DNA of 40,414 nucleotides, taken from NCBI GenBank assembly GCA_001969505.1, contig LSSK01001664.1, positions 1 through 40,414 of the forward strand, given 5' to 3'. The notes under the pieces are model-generated. The model did no database searches, was not told where the DNA came from, and was given only the letters and a program-made list of their open reading frames with translations. The position numbers and the translations under genes are program-made. The stretch's first letter is position 1. Every line of letters starts with the position of its first letter. Below are positions 20,215 through 30,871 of this stretch, in pieces. This DNA is from Zancudomyces culisetae (taxonomy: Eukaryota > Kickxellomycota > Harpellomycetes > Harpellales > Legeriomycetaceae).

Positions 20215-22645
20215 TGTTTTTATTGAAGTACTTGTTTGATATAGTGCTTAAAGCTAGATATTTTATTTGTATATACCCTACACTCCAGATGCTGATACTA
20301 TAAGCGGATTTGTGCCTTGACAGAGTTGGTTAAAAACTATAAGATGTTGAATAGTATGAATAAGCTTATAAATGTTGTACAAACAATGATGTATTAGTTG
20401 TCCACACTAATTACACTATGTAATCTGATAAAGAAAAGTAATCGAAAAACGACCGAGTTGGGAAAAGAGTAGGTATTTATATTGATTTTTCGGAGTCTAG
20501 ATAGTTTACAAAAAAAATTTTTTTTACTCCTTAGTATAAGTCAGAGTTTTGATTACCCATAATCTGATAAGAGACATCTACATTATTGTGATGTAAATCC
20601 TCAACAATTCCACCTATTTGCATGTGAGAAAAAAATACCTTGTAAATGACAAAGATTTCCCCTTTTAATAGTTACATTTTCAGTCTGTGTTATGTTATTA
20701 CCAAACGTGTCTCAGCTATAGCGTATCATTATCATGTGTTTTCGTATGTTATTGATATTTGAGTAAAGGTGTTGATGTAATAGCCAGTAATGGCCATCCT
20801 GTTCTCAAATGGTTAACCTTTAATATTATGGAAGACAAGAGATGACGAAATATTATATTCCAATTTGAAATACACAAATAAAATGGCTACAGCGGAATTC
20901 CAGAATAACAACAAAAATAATGGTATTAAGTGGTGTGGGCTACAGTATTGGTAGATTCGATCTGAACTTTGAAAAAAAAAATTTTTCAACACAAAAGAGG
21001 AATCACCCTTGTTTGGTGATGCTGTTAGCATCGCCCCTCTAGGTTATGATATTTGGCCATATAATCAGATAATGAATTTTGGGGTTAATTAGTCTTGATC
21101 CACTAAAATGACGGTATTGTTATATCCGTGTAATTTATAACAATAGGATATACAATCATCATTACTTTCGGGGCGAAAAATATCTAAAAAAAAAGCGTTC
21201 TAAAGGAGAGAGGGGTATTTTACCAAAAGGTAAACCAATGGTTATGCTTAAAAGATTTTCGATTGAGTTGATATTAGTTAGGACTAAAGGAACTGGAATT
21301 AGAACTGATGATGAGATTGGGCAGATTAATGGGATGACTTATTGACTTTTATTGTATTGTGTATGTTGTGTTACTATTTGTTAATGTGAGATATCAAGGG
21401 TCACACAAAGTTATAAGCGGCTAATTGCCCATATAGTATGTTGGGAATCAGATAAGAAACAATTTATTTAATCTGATAAATCAAAAACAATAAATTCCCG
21501 CCAATAAAATTAGATCAATTAAGGGGGGTGAATGTAAAATGACATTTGTTAGCATAGCAAATGTCACTAATAAAAAAAGTTTACGTATTTCACATTTGCC
21601 ATTATTGGACATATTTTGCTTCTTTTACTTTTCAAAATAAGAAGTTGTTTAAATTTATTCTATGCTAATGTACTTGGTATGTTCCCATTGAATCACATTT
21701 AGCCTGTAGTGTTTCAAAACTATGTAATTGAAAGTTTGAGTTATGTCATTTACAAAATTAGGACAGTTTGAAATAGCGCTAGGGGAGGGGGGCAGTGTAT
21801 GGAAGATGTGGGTGTTGAACTTATGGAGCAATCCAAAAACAAAATGCGGATGTGAATTCAATTTGCTTAGGTTTCAGAAGCACAGTAACCAAGTCGCTAT
21901 CTATTCACTTTGTTTTGGGTTCGATTATTTTGTTGGGGACGCAGCGTTGATTGCTCGCGTTACATTAAACAAAAGATCTTGAACTATTTACAAGACTTCT
22001 GTTACTATTGTATAATCGCAAAAGCAAATCTAAACTTGGATAATTAATGCGGTTGCTAAGATAAAAGAACTAATTTGTCTAATTGGTAGAGTTTGCAAAG
22101 ATTGTAGAAATAAGAGAAATAAATGTGTTCATAGATAATGTTCAAGTTCATATCTGGCACTAAAATCAAGTAAAGCCAGATAATTAGATTTATTTAACAG
22201 CTAAGCTCCTGCCTTCTTGATTGTGATCTAAAGACACACAGAGTTGGTTGTTGTTCTCTTTTAAACAGTCACCTCCATTTTATAGTTCATTAGTTTCAAA
22301 CATTTGACTACTGTTTTTACCAAAGTCGCAAATACAAATATGGGTTGCTTTGAATAGAGACTGTATAATGGTGGTTACGCATAGATGAGAATTTTGAGTA
22401 ATAATAGCTCATGAGGCGTTTTGCATTTTATGAAGTACCTTTATTGTCTAATAAAAAGTCATCAAAAAATAAATTCTACAAAAAAAAGCTATAATGTAGC
22501 CAAATACAAACAGGAAAAAGTCAGAAACAATAAAAAAACAAAACAAAGGCCGAGAAGATATTCTATTTACACGAGAGCAGATAACAAAAAAACATAAACC
22601 AAACCTGCCGTATAGTTTATGTACGGGTGTGGGTAGTGTTTCGTT
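20215..22645. other. Intergenic region between NOX and DPH3
   Basis: 2.4 kb of AT-rich DNA. A TATATA element near 20271-20276 (minus strand, about 60 nt from the NOX ATG) may be its promoter. ORFs at 20813-21031, 21655-21861 and 21743-21982 show no motif. Nothing else was recognised. Confidence 0.55.
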
Positions 22646-23035
22646 TTACATGCATGCTACCAATTCTCCATCGACTGAGACGGCATCATCGTCATTATCC
22701 GAATCGCAAAAGTCTTCAGGATCGTAGATAACTTTTAATAGTAGAGAACAACTGGGACAGCTAGCGATATCCTCACCACTATTTATCTCCTCCTAATCAA
22801 CACAATAATATTTATATAATTAGTTAATGGGTTATTTAAGAAATAAAGGCGAGTCCAAATGTGAGATAAACTATCGAACGGGTACAAAGGCTCAAAACCA
22901 AAAGGCAAAATGACAGGGGAGCGCACTTACTAGTGAAATTTGAAACCTGTCGCCACAAGGACAGGGATAGTAGAACATTTGCAAATCTTCATCGAATTCC
23001 ATGTCCTCGATTTCAACTTCGTCGTACACAGACAT
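22646..23035 (-). CDS. DPH3: Diphthamide biosynthesis protein 3 (Dph3/Kti11), two exons
   Basis: Exons 23035-22931 and 22792-22646, separated by a 138-nt phase-0 intron (GTAAGT...ATTAG) with a TTAACTAAT branch-like sequence. The product has 83 residues (family about 82). The N-terminus reads [20 protein letters not shown]. The four zinc/iron ligands of the CSL domain are intact: CPCG in exon 1 (Cys26 and Cys28) and CPSC in exon 2 (Cys47 and Cys50). The ISLEEI junction across the splice is the family consensus. Dph3 is the electron donor to Dph1-Dph2 in the first step of diphthamide formation on eEF2 and, as Kti11, also supports Elongator tRNA modification. The small exons are easily overlooked, since neither forms a long ORF. 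The gene is divergent from VMA1 across 759 nt. Confidence 0.96.
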
Positions 23036-23794
23036 TTTCGTGTTTGTTTATTTTGAGCTGCGTTTTGTTATAAGTGTGTTGATAATAATGTAGAAGGAGG
23101 TGAGCATTACAGGATATCTCCACCTCCTGATTGAAAAAAATGAGTATCTTTGTTTTTATGCTAAGGTCAAGAAATAGTACTAAAAAAAATCAATTAAGCA
23201 CTTCTTAGGATGGTTTTTAGTGGGTTAATGGAAATTTTTTCTTTAATAACTCATAATTAGCGTAAAAAATTTTTTTAATTATTTATTTGCTTAATAATAA
23301 TGCTACAAGATTTCCTAAAGCATGAATAGAGATTGAGTTTGCAAAAAAGGCATACTTTTTTTGTAGATTGCGGAAACTTGTGGGCAAGGGGGGGTGAGGA
23401 GGGGGAAAAAATAAAAGGATTAGCTAAAAATGCATGTGGTGTACTTTGTTTGCAAATGTTAGCTCATTTGGAATACTTTTTCTGTGGCAAGTGATAGTTT
23501 ATCTATACACCATTGGCTGGAATTGGTAAAGCTTAATATTTGATTAAAAGAAATAGCTAATTGGCTGGAATGTGGAGGGGAAAAATGAAAAACAAAGAAA
23601 CAGAAATTCGAAATTGAAATACAGCACTAATGAAGTGCTAATTTGAAACAACCCAAAATAGTGTTTTAAAGCGAAATTAAAGTACAGGTACATAGATTGA
23701 AATCAAGAGGAGGAACTACAAATAATCACCACGACTGTGTACATTGCATATATATAAAGTTGACAATTGTAAAGATATTGAGCGAACAAATATA
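23036..23794. other. Shared upstream region of DPH3 and VMA1
   Basis: 759 nt between divergent starts. AT-rich, with a G-rich tract near 23385-23405. It carries the VMA1 TATA box. No coding sequence was recognised. Confidence 0.6.
23749..23758 (+). promoter_or_regulatory. TATA box of VMA1
   Basis: TATATATAAA, 46 nt before the VMA1 ATG at 23795. The short distance supports the inferred 7-nt first exon as the true start. Confidence 0.6.
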
Positions 23795-25840
23795 ATGGTA
23801 GGTATATAAAATATGCAGAAAAGATACAGTATTAACAGAAAGTATGCAAACACAAATAGACAGGCGGAATAGAATTGGCAAAAAAAGAATTAAAGAGGAT
23901 TGATCAAGATGAAGAGAGAGAGGAGAGATATGGTAGCATATTCTCGGTCTCAGGACCAGGTAAAATACCAAGAGATATTTTTAGGGGAATTAATTATTAA
24001 TGAGGGAGGTGGAAGAAGGGAATAGTCATAAAAAAAACGGGGAGTTATAATAAAATCTACAAAATGCAAACAAATAGTTGTTATAGCGGAGAATATGACG
24101 GGTTCAGCGATGTATGAGTTGGTAAAAGTGGGACACGAGATGGTGGTGGGGGAGGTAATTAGGATAGAGGGGGACAAAGTAACAATCCAAGTGTATGAGG
24201 AGACAGCAGGGCTGAAGGTTGGAGATCCAGTGGTGGGATCGGGCAAACCACTTTCTGTTGAGCTTGGGCCAGGGTTATGTGGAAACATATTTGATGGAAT
24301 CCAAAGACCTTTGCAGATGATTGAGCGTGTAACGGGGAGCATATATATACCCAGAGGAATAAGCGTAGAGGCGTTAGATAGGAAGAAGCAGTGGGAGTTT
24401 AATCCAGTAAAGGGATTGGATGAGGGTCTGCACTTGAGTGGGGGAGATATATTCGGATATGTGCATGAAAACTCACTGTTTGATAAGCATGCAATTATGA
24501 TGGGACCTGGAGCACGGGGGACAGTAAAATATGTGGCACCAGAGGGGCGGTATAGTTTGGAGGAGGTGGTGCTGGAGACAGAGTTCGAGGGACATATTGA
24601 AAAACACACAATGAAGCAAATATGGCCGGTACGATTGCCACGGCCATGTGCGGAGAAACTAGCAGCAGACTACCCATTGCTTACAGGGCAGCGAGTGTTG
24701 GATGGGCTGTTCCCATGTGTGCAAGGAGGAACGACGGCAGTTCCAGGGGCGTTTGGATGTGGAAAGACAGTGATTTCGCAGTCACTGAGTAAATACAGTA
24801 ACAGCGATCTTATAGTGTATGTGGGATGCGGAGAACGAGGAAACGAGATGGCAGAAGTGTTGATGGAGTTCCCAGAGCTCAAGATAGAAATTGATGGGAG
24901 ACAGGAAGGGATTATGCAAAGAACGGCACTGATAGCAAACACATCAAATATGCCTGTTGCAGCAAGAGAGGCGTCTATCTATACAGGAATTACTGTGAGT
25001 GAGTACTTTAGAGATATGGGTAAAAACGTAGCTATGATGGCCGATTCAACTTCCCGGTGGGCCGAGGCGTTGAGAGAAATCAGTGGTCGACTTGCCGAGA
25101 TGCCAGCAGACAGTGGATATCCAGCATATTTGGGTGCAAGACTAGCGTCGTTTTACGAGCGTGCAGGTAAAGTGCAGTGTTTAGGCAGTCCAGGCAGAGT
25201 TGGAAGTGTGTCTGTTGTTGGTGCGGTATCGCCACCAGGAGGAGATTTCTCTGACCCTGTGACTGCTGCTACGTTGGGAATAGTCCAAGTCTTTTGGGGG
25301 TTGGATAAAAAGCTGGCTCAACGCAAACACTTCCCATCGATCAATTGGAACATCTCGTATAGTAAATATCTCAATGCTCTGGAACCATACTACGAGTCTG
25401 TAGACCCTGAATTTGTTGAGCTGAGGACAAGGATCCGTCAGATTCTGCAGGTTGACGAAGATTTAGCCGAGATTGTTCAGCTTGTTGGCAAGTCTTCGCT
25501 CGCCGAAGTCGACAAGGTTGCTCTCTTGACTTCCAAAATCATTAAAGAAGACTTTTTGCAACAAAACGGCTATTCTTCATATGACAAGTACTGCCCCTTC
25601 TACAAAACCGTTTGGATGATGAAACTGATTGTTAAGTTTTACACCCTTGCCATCCATACCATAGAAACCACTAATGGGAGAGTCAGCTATGATTCAATTG
25701 TTGACAATCTCAAAGATCTAATCTACGCCCTGAGCAGTATGAAATTTGAGGAGCCAAGCGAAGGTGAGGCTGCTTTGGTTGAAAAGTTCTCGTTGTTGTA
25801 TAAAAAGATGGAAGAAAGGTTCAGAAACTTGACTGACTAA
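23795..25840 (+). CDS. VMA1: V-type H+-ATPase catalytic subunit A, three exons, no intein
   Basis: Exons 23795-23801 (ATGGTAG), 23864-23959 and 24078-25840; both introns are phase 1 (GTATAT...ACAG and GTAAAA...ATAG). The 621-residue product starts [16 protein letters not shown] and continues [17 protein letters not shown] across the second splice, exactly the family N-terminus; starting at the ATG at 24095 would lose 40 conserved residues. Walker A GAFGCGKT is at 258-265. The catalytic Glu region (GERGNEM), the [14 protein letters not shown] segment and the C-terminal helical domain are intact. The site in Walker A where yeast VMA1 carries its self-splicing intein is uninterrupted. Subunit A hydrolyses ATP in the V1 sector to pump protons into the vacuole and other endomembranes. 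Identity is certain; splice sites are inferred from frame and homology. Confidence 0.97.
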
Positions 25841-26009
25841 TCCTTTGGCTCTTGCTTAGTTGCTTTTTTACTTTTTTTGTTATCACCAAGTCTATCTTTT
25901 TGTAATACAGATAATTATCTTGTATTCGCAATTACAATTTGTCATTTTATTAATCTCGTGCTTTCTCTCGTTTATGGTGCCGATGTTTTATTATACATAA
26001 ATCTGCGAT

Positions 26010-26051
26010 AGTTTAGCTTTGGATGCGTAAGCAGGGGAGCTAAGCTAAACT
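26010..26051. other. 10-bp perfect inverted repeat downstream of VMA1
   Basis: AGTTTAGCTT (26010-26019) and AAGCTAAACT (26042-26051) enclose a 22-nt loop, 170 nt after the VMA1 stop. It could form a 3'-UTR stem; function unknown. Confidence 0.55.
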
Positions 26052-26400
26052 GTTAAAATTGCTGAATTCTACCAATCTAACTTTGTGTTTATACGACCAG
26101 ATTTTTAGATTCGTTTATGTCCGTCCGCCCTTTAGTTCCCAACTGTTTTATTTATGGAGATATTCACATTCAGTCAGCTTTTAGCATTTAAAACTGGGTC
26201 TAGATTCATAAATAATTAACCTAATGTAGGTTCTTCTGTGAATCGATTTTCGAAATCATGACGTATGGTTTTATTACCACGCTTACATAATCGGGTAAGC
26301 AAACACTAAAAAAAAACTTCTAGCTTATTGGCACTTAATAGCTAAGGAATAAAATCGAGACATAAAAAGGTCTGAAATAGCCAAACACGCGAGATCATGT

Positions 26401-26437
26401 GTATGTCAATGTGTATGTGTATGTGTATGTGTACGTG
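26401..26437. repeat. GTATGT microsatellite
   Basis: GTGTAT/GTATGT units in about four tandem copies, followed by ATACACAC, which could fold back on the tract. Confidence 0.75.
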
Positions 26438-27180
26438 GATACACACATTTGCATCATTTTGAAATGTGTCGATATATAATGTCTATACAATTCAACGACC
26501 TTTCCTACTATCACCAAACAAAAGAAAGATATCCATAATGATGTTTTGTAATGAGCAGGTAGGTTTTTGTTTTATCTGGGCCTTTGGCTTATGATCTTGC
26601 CAACTATCTCACTACATTGAAGAAAATAGCTGTAAACTTACACTACAAAGGTGGCCGATAATACCCAGCGGCAGCCAGTCCTCTAATTGTTACTGTACAG
26701 TTTACAAAAAAAAAACCTCTTCTACCTTTGTTGGGCTACAGATTTCTGCGAAATCTTCTAGCCACAATAAGCCCACTTTTGTTAAGCCTTTTTAGGAGGT
26801 TTACTTTTACTACCAAGTTGTAAAACAGTGAAAATCTTTTTTTTGTGTTTCTATAAATAGTGTGGAAATTGGAGAATCAAGTGGGCAAAGTCACAACATT
26901 TTTAAAGCTTGGGAATTACTTATTGCTAATTTCGCCAGATCCAGTTCAAAACAACAGATGCACAATTTTCAAACTAGCTGTTGAAAATCCAATTTCGGTG
27001 GAATCTTTATTTAAATCATAATCGAGAATCTTGATTAATACACTTTGCGGTAACTTTTACTCTACACTCAAAATTTTTTAATCAGTACGACTATTTGGTA
27101 TTAAAAAGAACATCTCGAATAGATTGAACAGCCCTATACCATTAGATTTAAAACACCTATTCAGCCTTTGTTAGCTATTT

Positions 27181-27188
27181 TATATAGA
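27181..27188 (+). promoter_or_regulatory. TATA box of the fungal_trans-type regulator
   Basis: TATATAGA, 46 nt before the ATG at 27227, the same spacing as at VMA1. It argues against further upstream coding exons. Confidence 0.45.
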
Positions 27189-27226
27189 ATCTATACGAGA
27201 AAAAAAAAATTCAACGTTATATTCCA

Positions 27227-29582
27227 ATGAAAAAAAGTGGAAAAAAGCCGGATAGCTCTGGATCACAAAAGAAACCCGGGGTATCTACCTCAGGAAAAAT
27301 CAACCGGAATAAATACAAGCGTATTAAAGGCATTGTGCATAGGCTTCAAAAAGATAGTGTTCTTGTAACCAAGCTACTAACTTCAAACTTTTTCCAGTAC
27401 AAAAAAAAAAGTAATGAACTTCACGAACGCGTAGTGGAAAAATATTTCGAAGAAAGGTACGAGTATGTACTCATCCATGAGATCCCTACCGAGGTAAAAT
27501 CCGAACTAAAGCTGTACGATTCTTATCTAAAAATCAAGACAAACAAGTTGATTAAAATTGCCTCAACCTCTCTCTATGCGTTTTATTTTTCGTTTGCTGA
27601 CTTGGCTCTCCCTGTACGTTTATCAGTTCTTCAAAAAAACTTGAAATTTCATCGTGTTCCGAAACACGTTTTATACATGTTGGTGTTGTTTTCTAGTTCT
27701 ATTAATCAACACACTCATCTCTTAAAGGATGTTACCCTAGAAATCAAACAAAAAATGTTTGACTACGTATTGGAAAAGATATATAAAAACCAATTTAAGC
27801 CAAAACCCATTTATATTTGGCTAAAGGCTAGCGTTGTTAGGTATATGTCCAAACTGAGCGGTGGAGCCAAATTTTCAAAATTATTTGGTAAGTCTTTTAA
27901 TCCGAATTTCTTGTATTTGTACTTGCGTTATAATAATTTATCTTTTGTAAGCTTTGTGCTAAACCTCCAAATATCATACGGTTACCTATACACTCTTAGA
28001 GATAGCAACTAGGTAAGTCTTTAAACATAGTTTATATAGTATTGATGTCACGATTGGTGTGTAAATTTAATCATAAAAACGTATTTCGTATTTATTTGCT
28101 AGGGAGGCAGTCATTTTAAAATTAAACAGAGTAGATGAACTGATGCACGTGGCCACAGATAAACGAAAATGCGTACTAGAATATAAACGGAGGCTCTGGT
28201 GGATGATCTATCAATTTTGTTGTTTTGAGACTAAATTTAATGGAGATGTACTAAAATGCGGACAAGTCGACGTACTCCCACATCCTCCATCAAATGAAAA
28301 TATTTGGTCATTTGGGACAGAAGCATATGGTGATGATGTTGAGGCAAATTCTCTCAAATGTAGTTTGCTGATTCCAAAAATCCAATCGAGGCAGATAGAA
28401 ACAAATATTCATCATATTAAAATAAGCCTTCTTAAGATTCAAATTTCGGCCAGCCGCTATCTATCTCGAAGAGAGAGATGTTTAAAAAAAGACCCTTCAA
28501 GAAATTTAAAACAGTTTATTTCGATTGAGCAGCGAATAAACAATGTGGTTATAGATGTCCAAAAAATGATTTCAACAAACATAAAAAACCTCAATCTTTT
28601 GGAACATTCATACATTCAATATATGGATATTACTAGAGTTCAAAAAATGGTTGTGGAAATGTGGTATCGTTTCATTGAAATCAAAGAAACGAGATTGATG
28701 ATGGCGATTTCTGATGTGGCCCATTGTGAAAAGCTGGCGGACCAGCCATGGCGTGTCCTGCTCTCCAAAAAGCTGTGTATTGGTAACGCCCTAGATATAA
28801 TTAACTGTTTTAAATGGGGATTTTACAATATCCCAACTCAATATTGGGATTTTCGAATACTTTTTGTGCTTGTAAAAGTGGGAGTTGTTCTTATAAATGT
28901 TGCAAGTATTGAAGATTATCCAAAAATAAATTTGGTCAACGATGGACTAAACTTTGTAACTGCAATTATCGAGAAAAGAGCTGTCTCCGATTCTAGCATT
29001 AATTTCTGTTTACTAGTACTCAGTTATGTTTTACAAATCAAAACAGCTTTAGTAAAAACCAATTCTGATACTAAAAAGGTCTCATCAATTCCTATCAAAA
29101 TATCGATAACTACAGGCGATATCTACCCATGGTTTTTACCGCTGACCACCAGTCTCAGTAGCTACTTTTGCTGCGTCGTCTCGTACTTTGCAAATATAAA
29201 CAAAATGTTATCATTTAACTTTTATGCGGAGCTGAACTTGAGCGAGATTATAGACCCATCAAATGGTAGCACCAATTTAAGTCATTTCGAAGATTTATCC
29301 AAGATTTCAACAACTAGCACAAAGGAAAAGGAGGAATTGGGTTTCAATTTATTTAAATATAACTATAAAAATTTGGCTGATAAAGATAATGGAAAAATGC
29401 CTCAGCTAAACAAAAATATATTTAAAAATATAAAACCAAGGATCCTAGGAAAGCTGACCTTGGAACAGTCTCAGCTTATTTACACAAACTTTAACAGTCC
29501 AGTAACTCTGTATGCAGCCATGTTTTCGTTGTTCAATATGTTGTCAATCCAATTTAATGATCATAATTCCACTCCACTTTAG
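27227..29582 (+). CDS. Fungal-specific transcription factor (fungal_trans type), three exons with a 13-nt microexon
   Basis: Exons 27227-27887, 28000-28012 and 28103-29582; phases 1 and 2; donors GTAAGT at both introns; acceptors CTTAG and GCTAG. The spliced frame gives about 717 residues. Without removing intron 1 the frame stops at the TAG at 28010-28012. The signature is EYKRRLWWMIYQFCCF (about 251-266), the RRxWW motif of the fungal_trans middle-homology region (PF04082), preceded by the helix TREAVILKLNRVDEL that corresponds to the G.A.RMA..LGLH helix. The N-terminal part (VVEKYFEERYEYVLIHE) fits the start of the same domain. No Zn2Cys6 Cys cluster is present; the basic N-terminus (KKSGKKPDSSGSQKK) is the only candidate nucleic-acid contact. 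It may be a DNA-binding-less paralogue or have an unfound first exon. An alternative acceptor at 28129 would shorten exon 3 by nine codons in the same frame. Confidence 0.72.
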
Positions 29583-30871
29583 TTGAATTGTTTTGCAAAA
29601 ACCCTTTGATTTGTAGCTGGTTCAGTTTATATTTAATTTTTTAAACCAAGTTTAAACACACAAGTTGATGTAAATTCTATCTTTGTGACTTGAAATGTAA
29701 AAATATCTTTAAAAATTCGATTTACGAAAAAATAAATATTAATGATATATTTTTGCCTTGGAGTCTGTCAAGTCCTAAACATCTTTTATATGACATTTTT
29801 ATTATTGACATATTTTATAGTTATAAATAGTAAAAAATACAGGGCCTTGATACAAAAAATGATGCCTTCGTTCAGGGCAACCCCCGATTCATTATTACGT
29901 TAACACAGGAACAGTTGGCTCCAAAAAGTTCTCCAAGATATAGATGGCTTCCCAAAATCTTGGCAGATATATTGTATTTTTATGAAAAATTTGACATGTT
30001 GAAATTATATTAAAACAATTTATGTTATTTAGTTTGAAGTACAGTGATTGAAGAAAGTGGCTTTAAAAAGATGTTTGTTCTACATGACTGTGTATAATTA
30101 AAACATATTTACTTTCAATAACTGTATTTTCTTGTTGACTTTGTAGATAGACCCTTGTTATTTTTCGTTCTATAAAAACGCGTATGTTTAGAGTTACAAC
30201 ATGATATTATAGTCTTTATTTTATTTCTTTATATATTTTAGACTATTTCGAGATAATATCTTTTATTATTAGTTGATCTTTGACACTTGCACATCATAGT
30301 TACTACTTTACCAAAATTATGGTTGACTTTTTTTAAACAAGATTTAAGAAAAAAAATAGAAACGAATTGGAAATACTTTATCTATATTTATCCGTATACA
30401 CGTTGAATTGATTCTATTACTCTTATGAAATATTAGTGATTAATAGTACTTGGAATTATACTAGATGACAGAAAGCGTGTAGAATAAGCTTTCCAAATTA
30501 ATCTTTATTGATTAATCCAGTAAAGATTTTGAATAGAAAACAGAATCCAGAATAAGATTAAGATATAATTGTCATCTTGCAACTAGAATATTACCACTTT
30601 TCAGAATCGACTAGTTAAAGTTATTAAAGTGACTACTATATTGGAATTATCACTCGTATATTCAATATCTACTAACACTATTGTTAACACCATTCTCTCA
30701 AAATTTAATACTGTTTAAAACACACTGGAAACTTTAATAATAATTTGACTTTATGGATATATACATCATAAAAATCAAACACAGAATACATTTCATGAAT
30801 AGTAAACTACTTGTATATCACAATTGTATTTACTGAAATCAAACGCAGCTTTAGCTAGTCTAATTTTGAAC
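29583..30871. other. AT-rich intergenic region with a GC-richer island
   Basis: 1.3 kb, mostly AT-rich. An island at 29870-29960 is less AT-rich and lies in a 56-codon open stretch on the minus strand (30062-29895) ending EPTVPVLT plus stop; see findings. No intact gene. Confidence 0.5.

Larger units (their letters stand above)
25841..27226. other. Intergenic region; transition into the AT-rich accessory part
   Basis: 1.4 kb downstream of VMA1. It contains the inverted repeat at 26010-26051 and the GTATGT microsatellite at 26401-26437, listed separately. I searched both strands for a Zn2Cys6 Cys pattern that could form a missing first exon of the next gene and found none. Confidence 0.5.

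Noticed and set aside
21743..21982. 79-codon plus-strand ORF
   Set aside because: No motif, no promoter or splice context; kept as non-coding.
24740..24790. Possible VDE-type intein in VMA1
   Set aside because: The Walker A region is continuous and the protein has normal length.
24495..24942. Minus-strand ORFs across VMA1
   Set aside because: Shadows of the strongly conserved V-ATPase frame.
24000..25840. CUG reassignment (yeast CTG clade)
   Set aside because: CTG encodes conserved Leu in VMA1, for example in VLDGLFPC, so the standard code fits.
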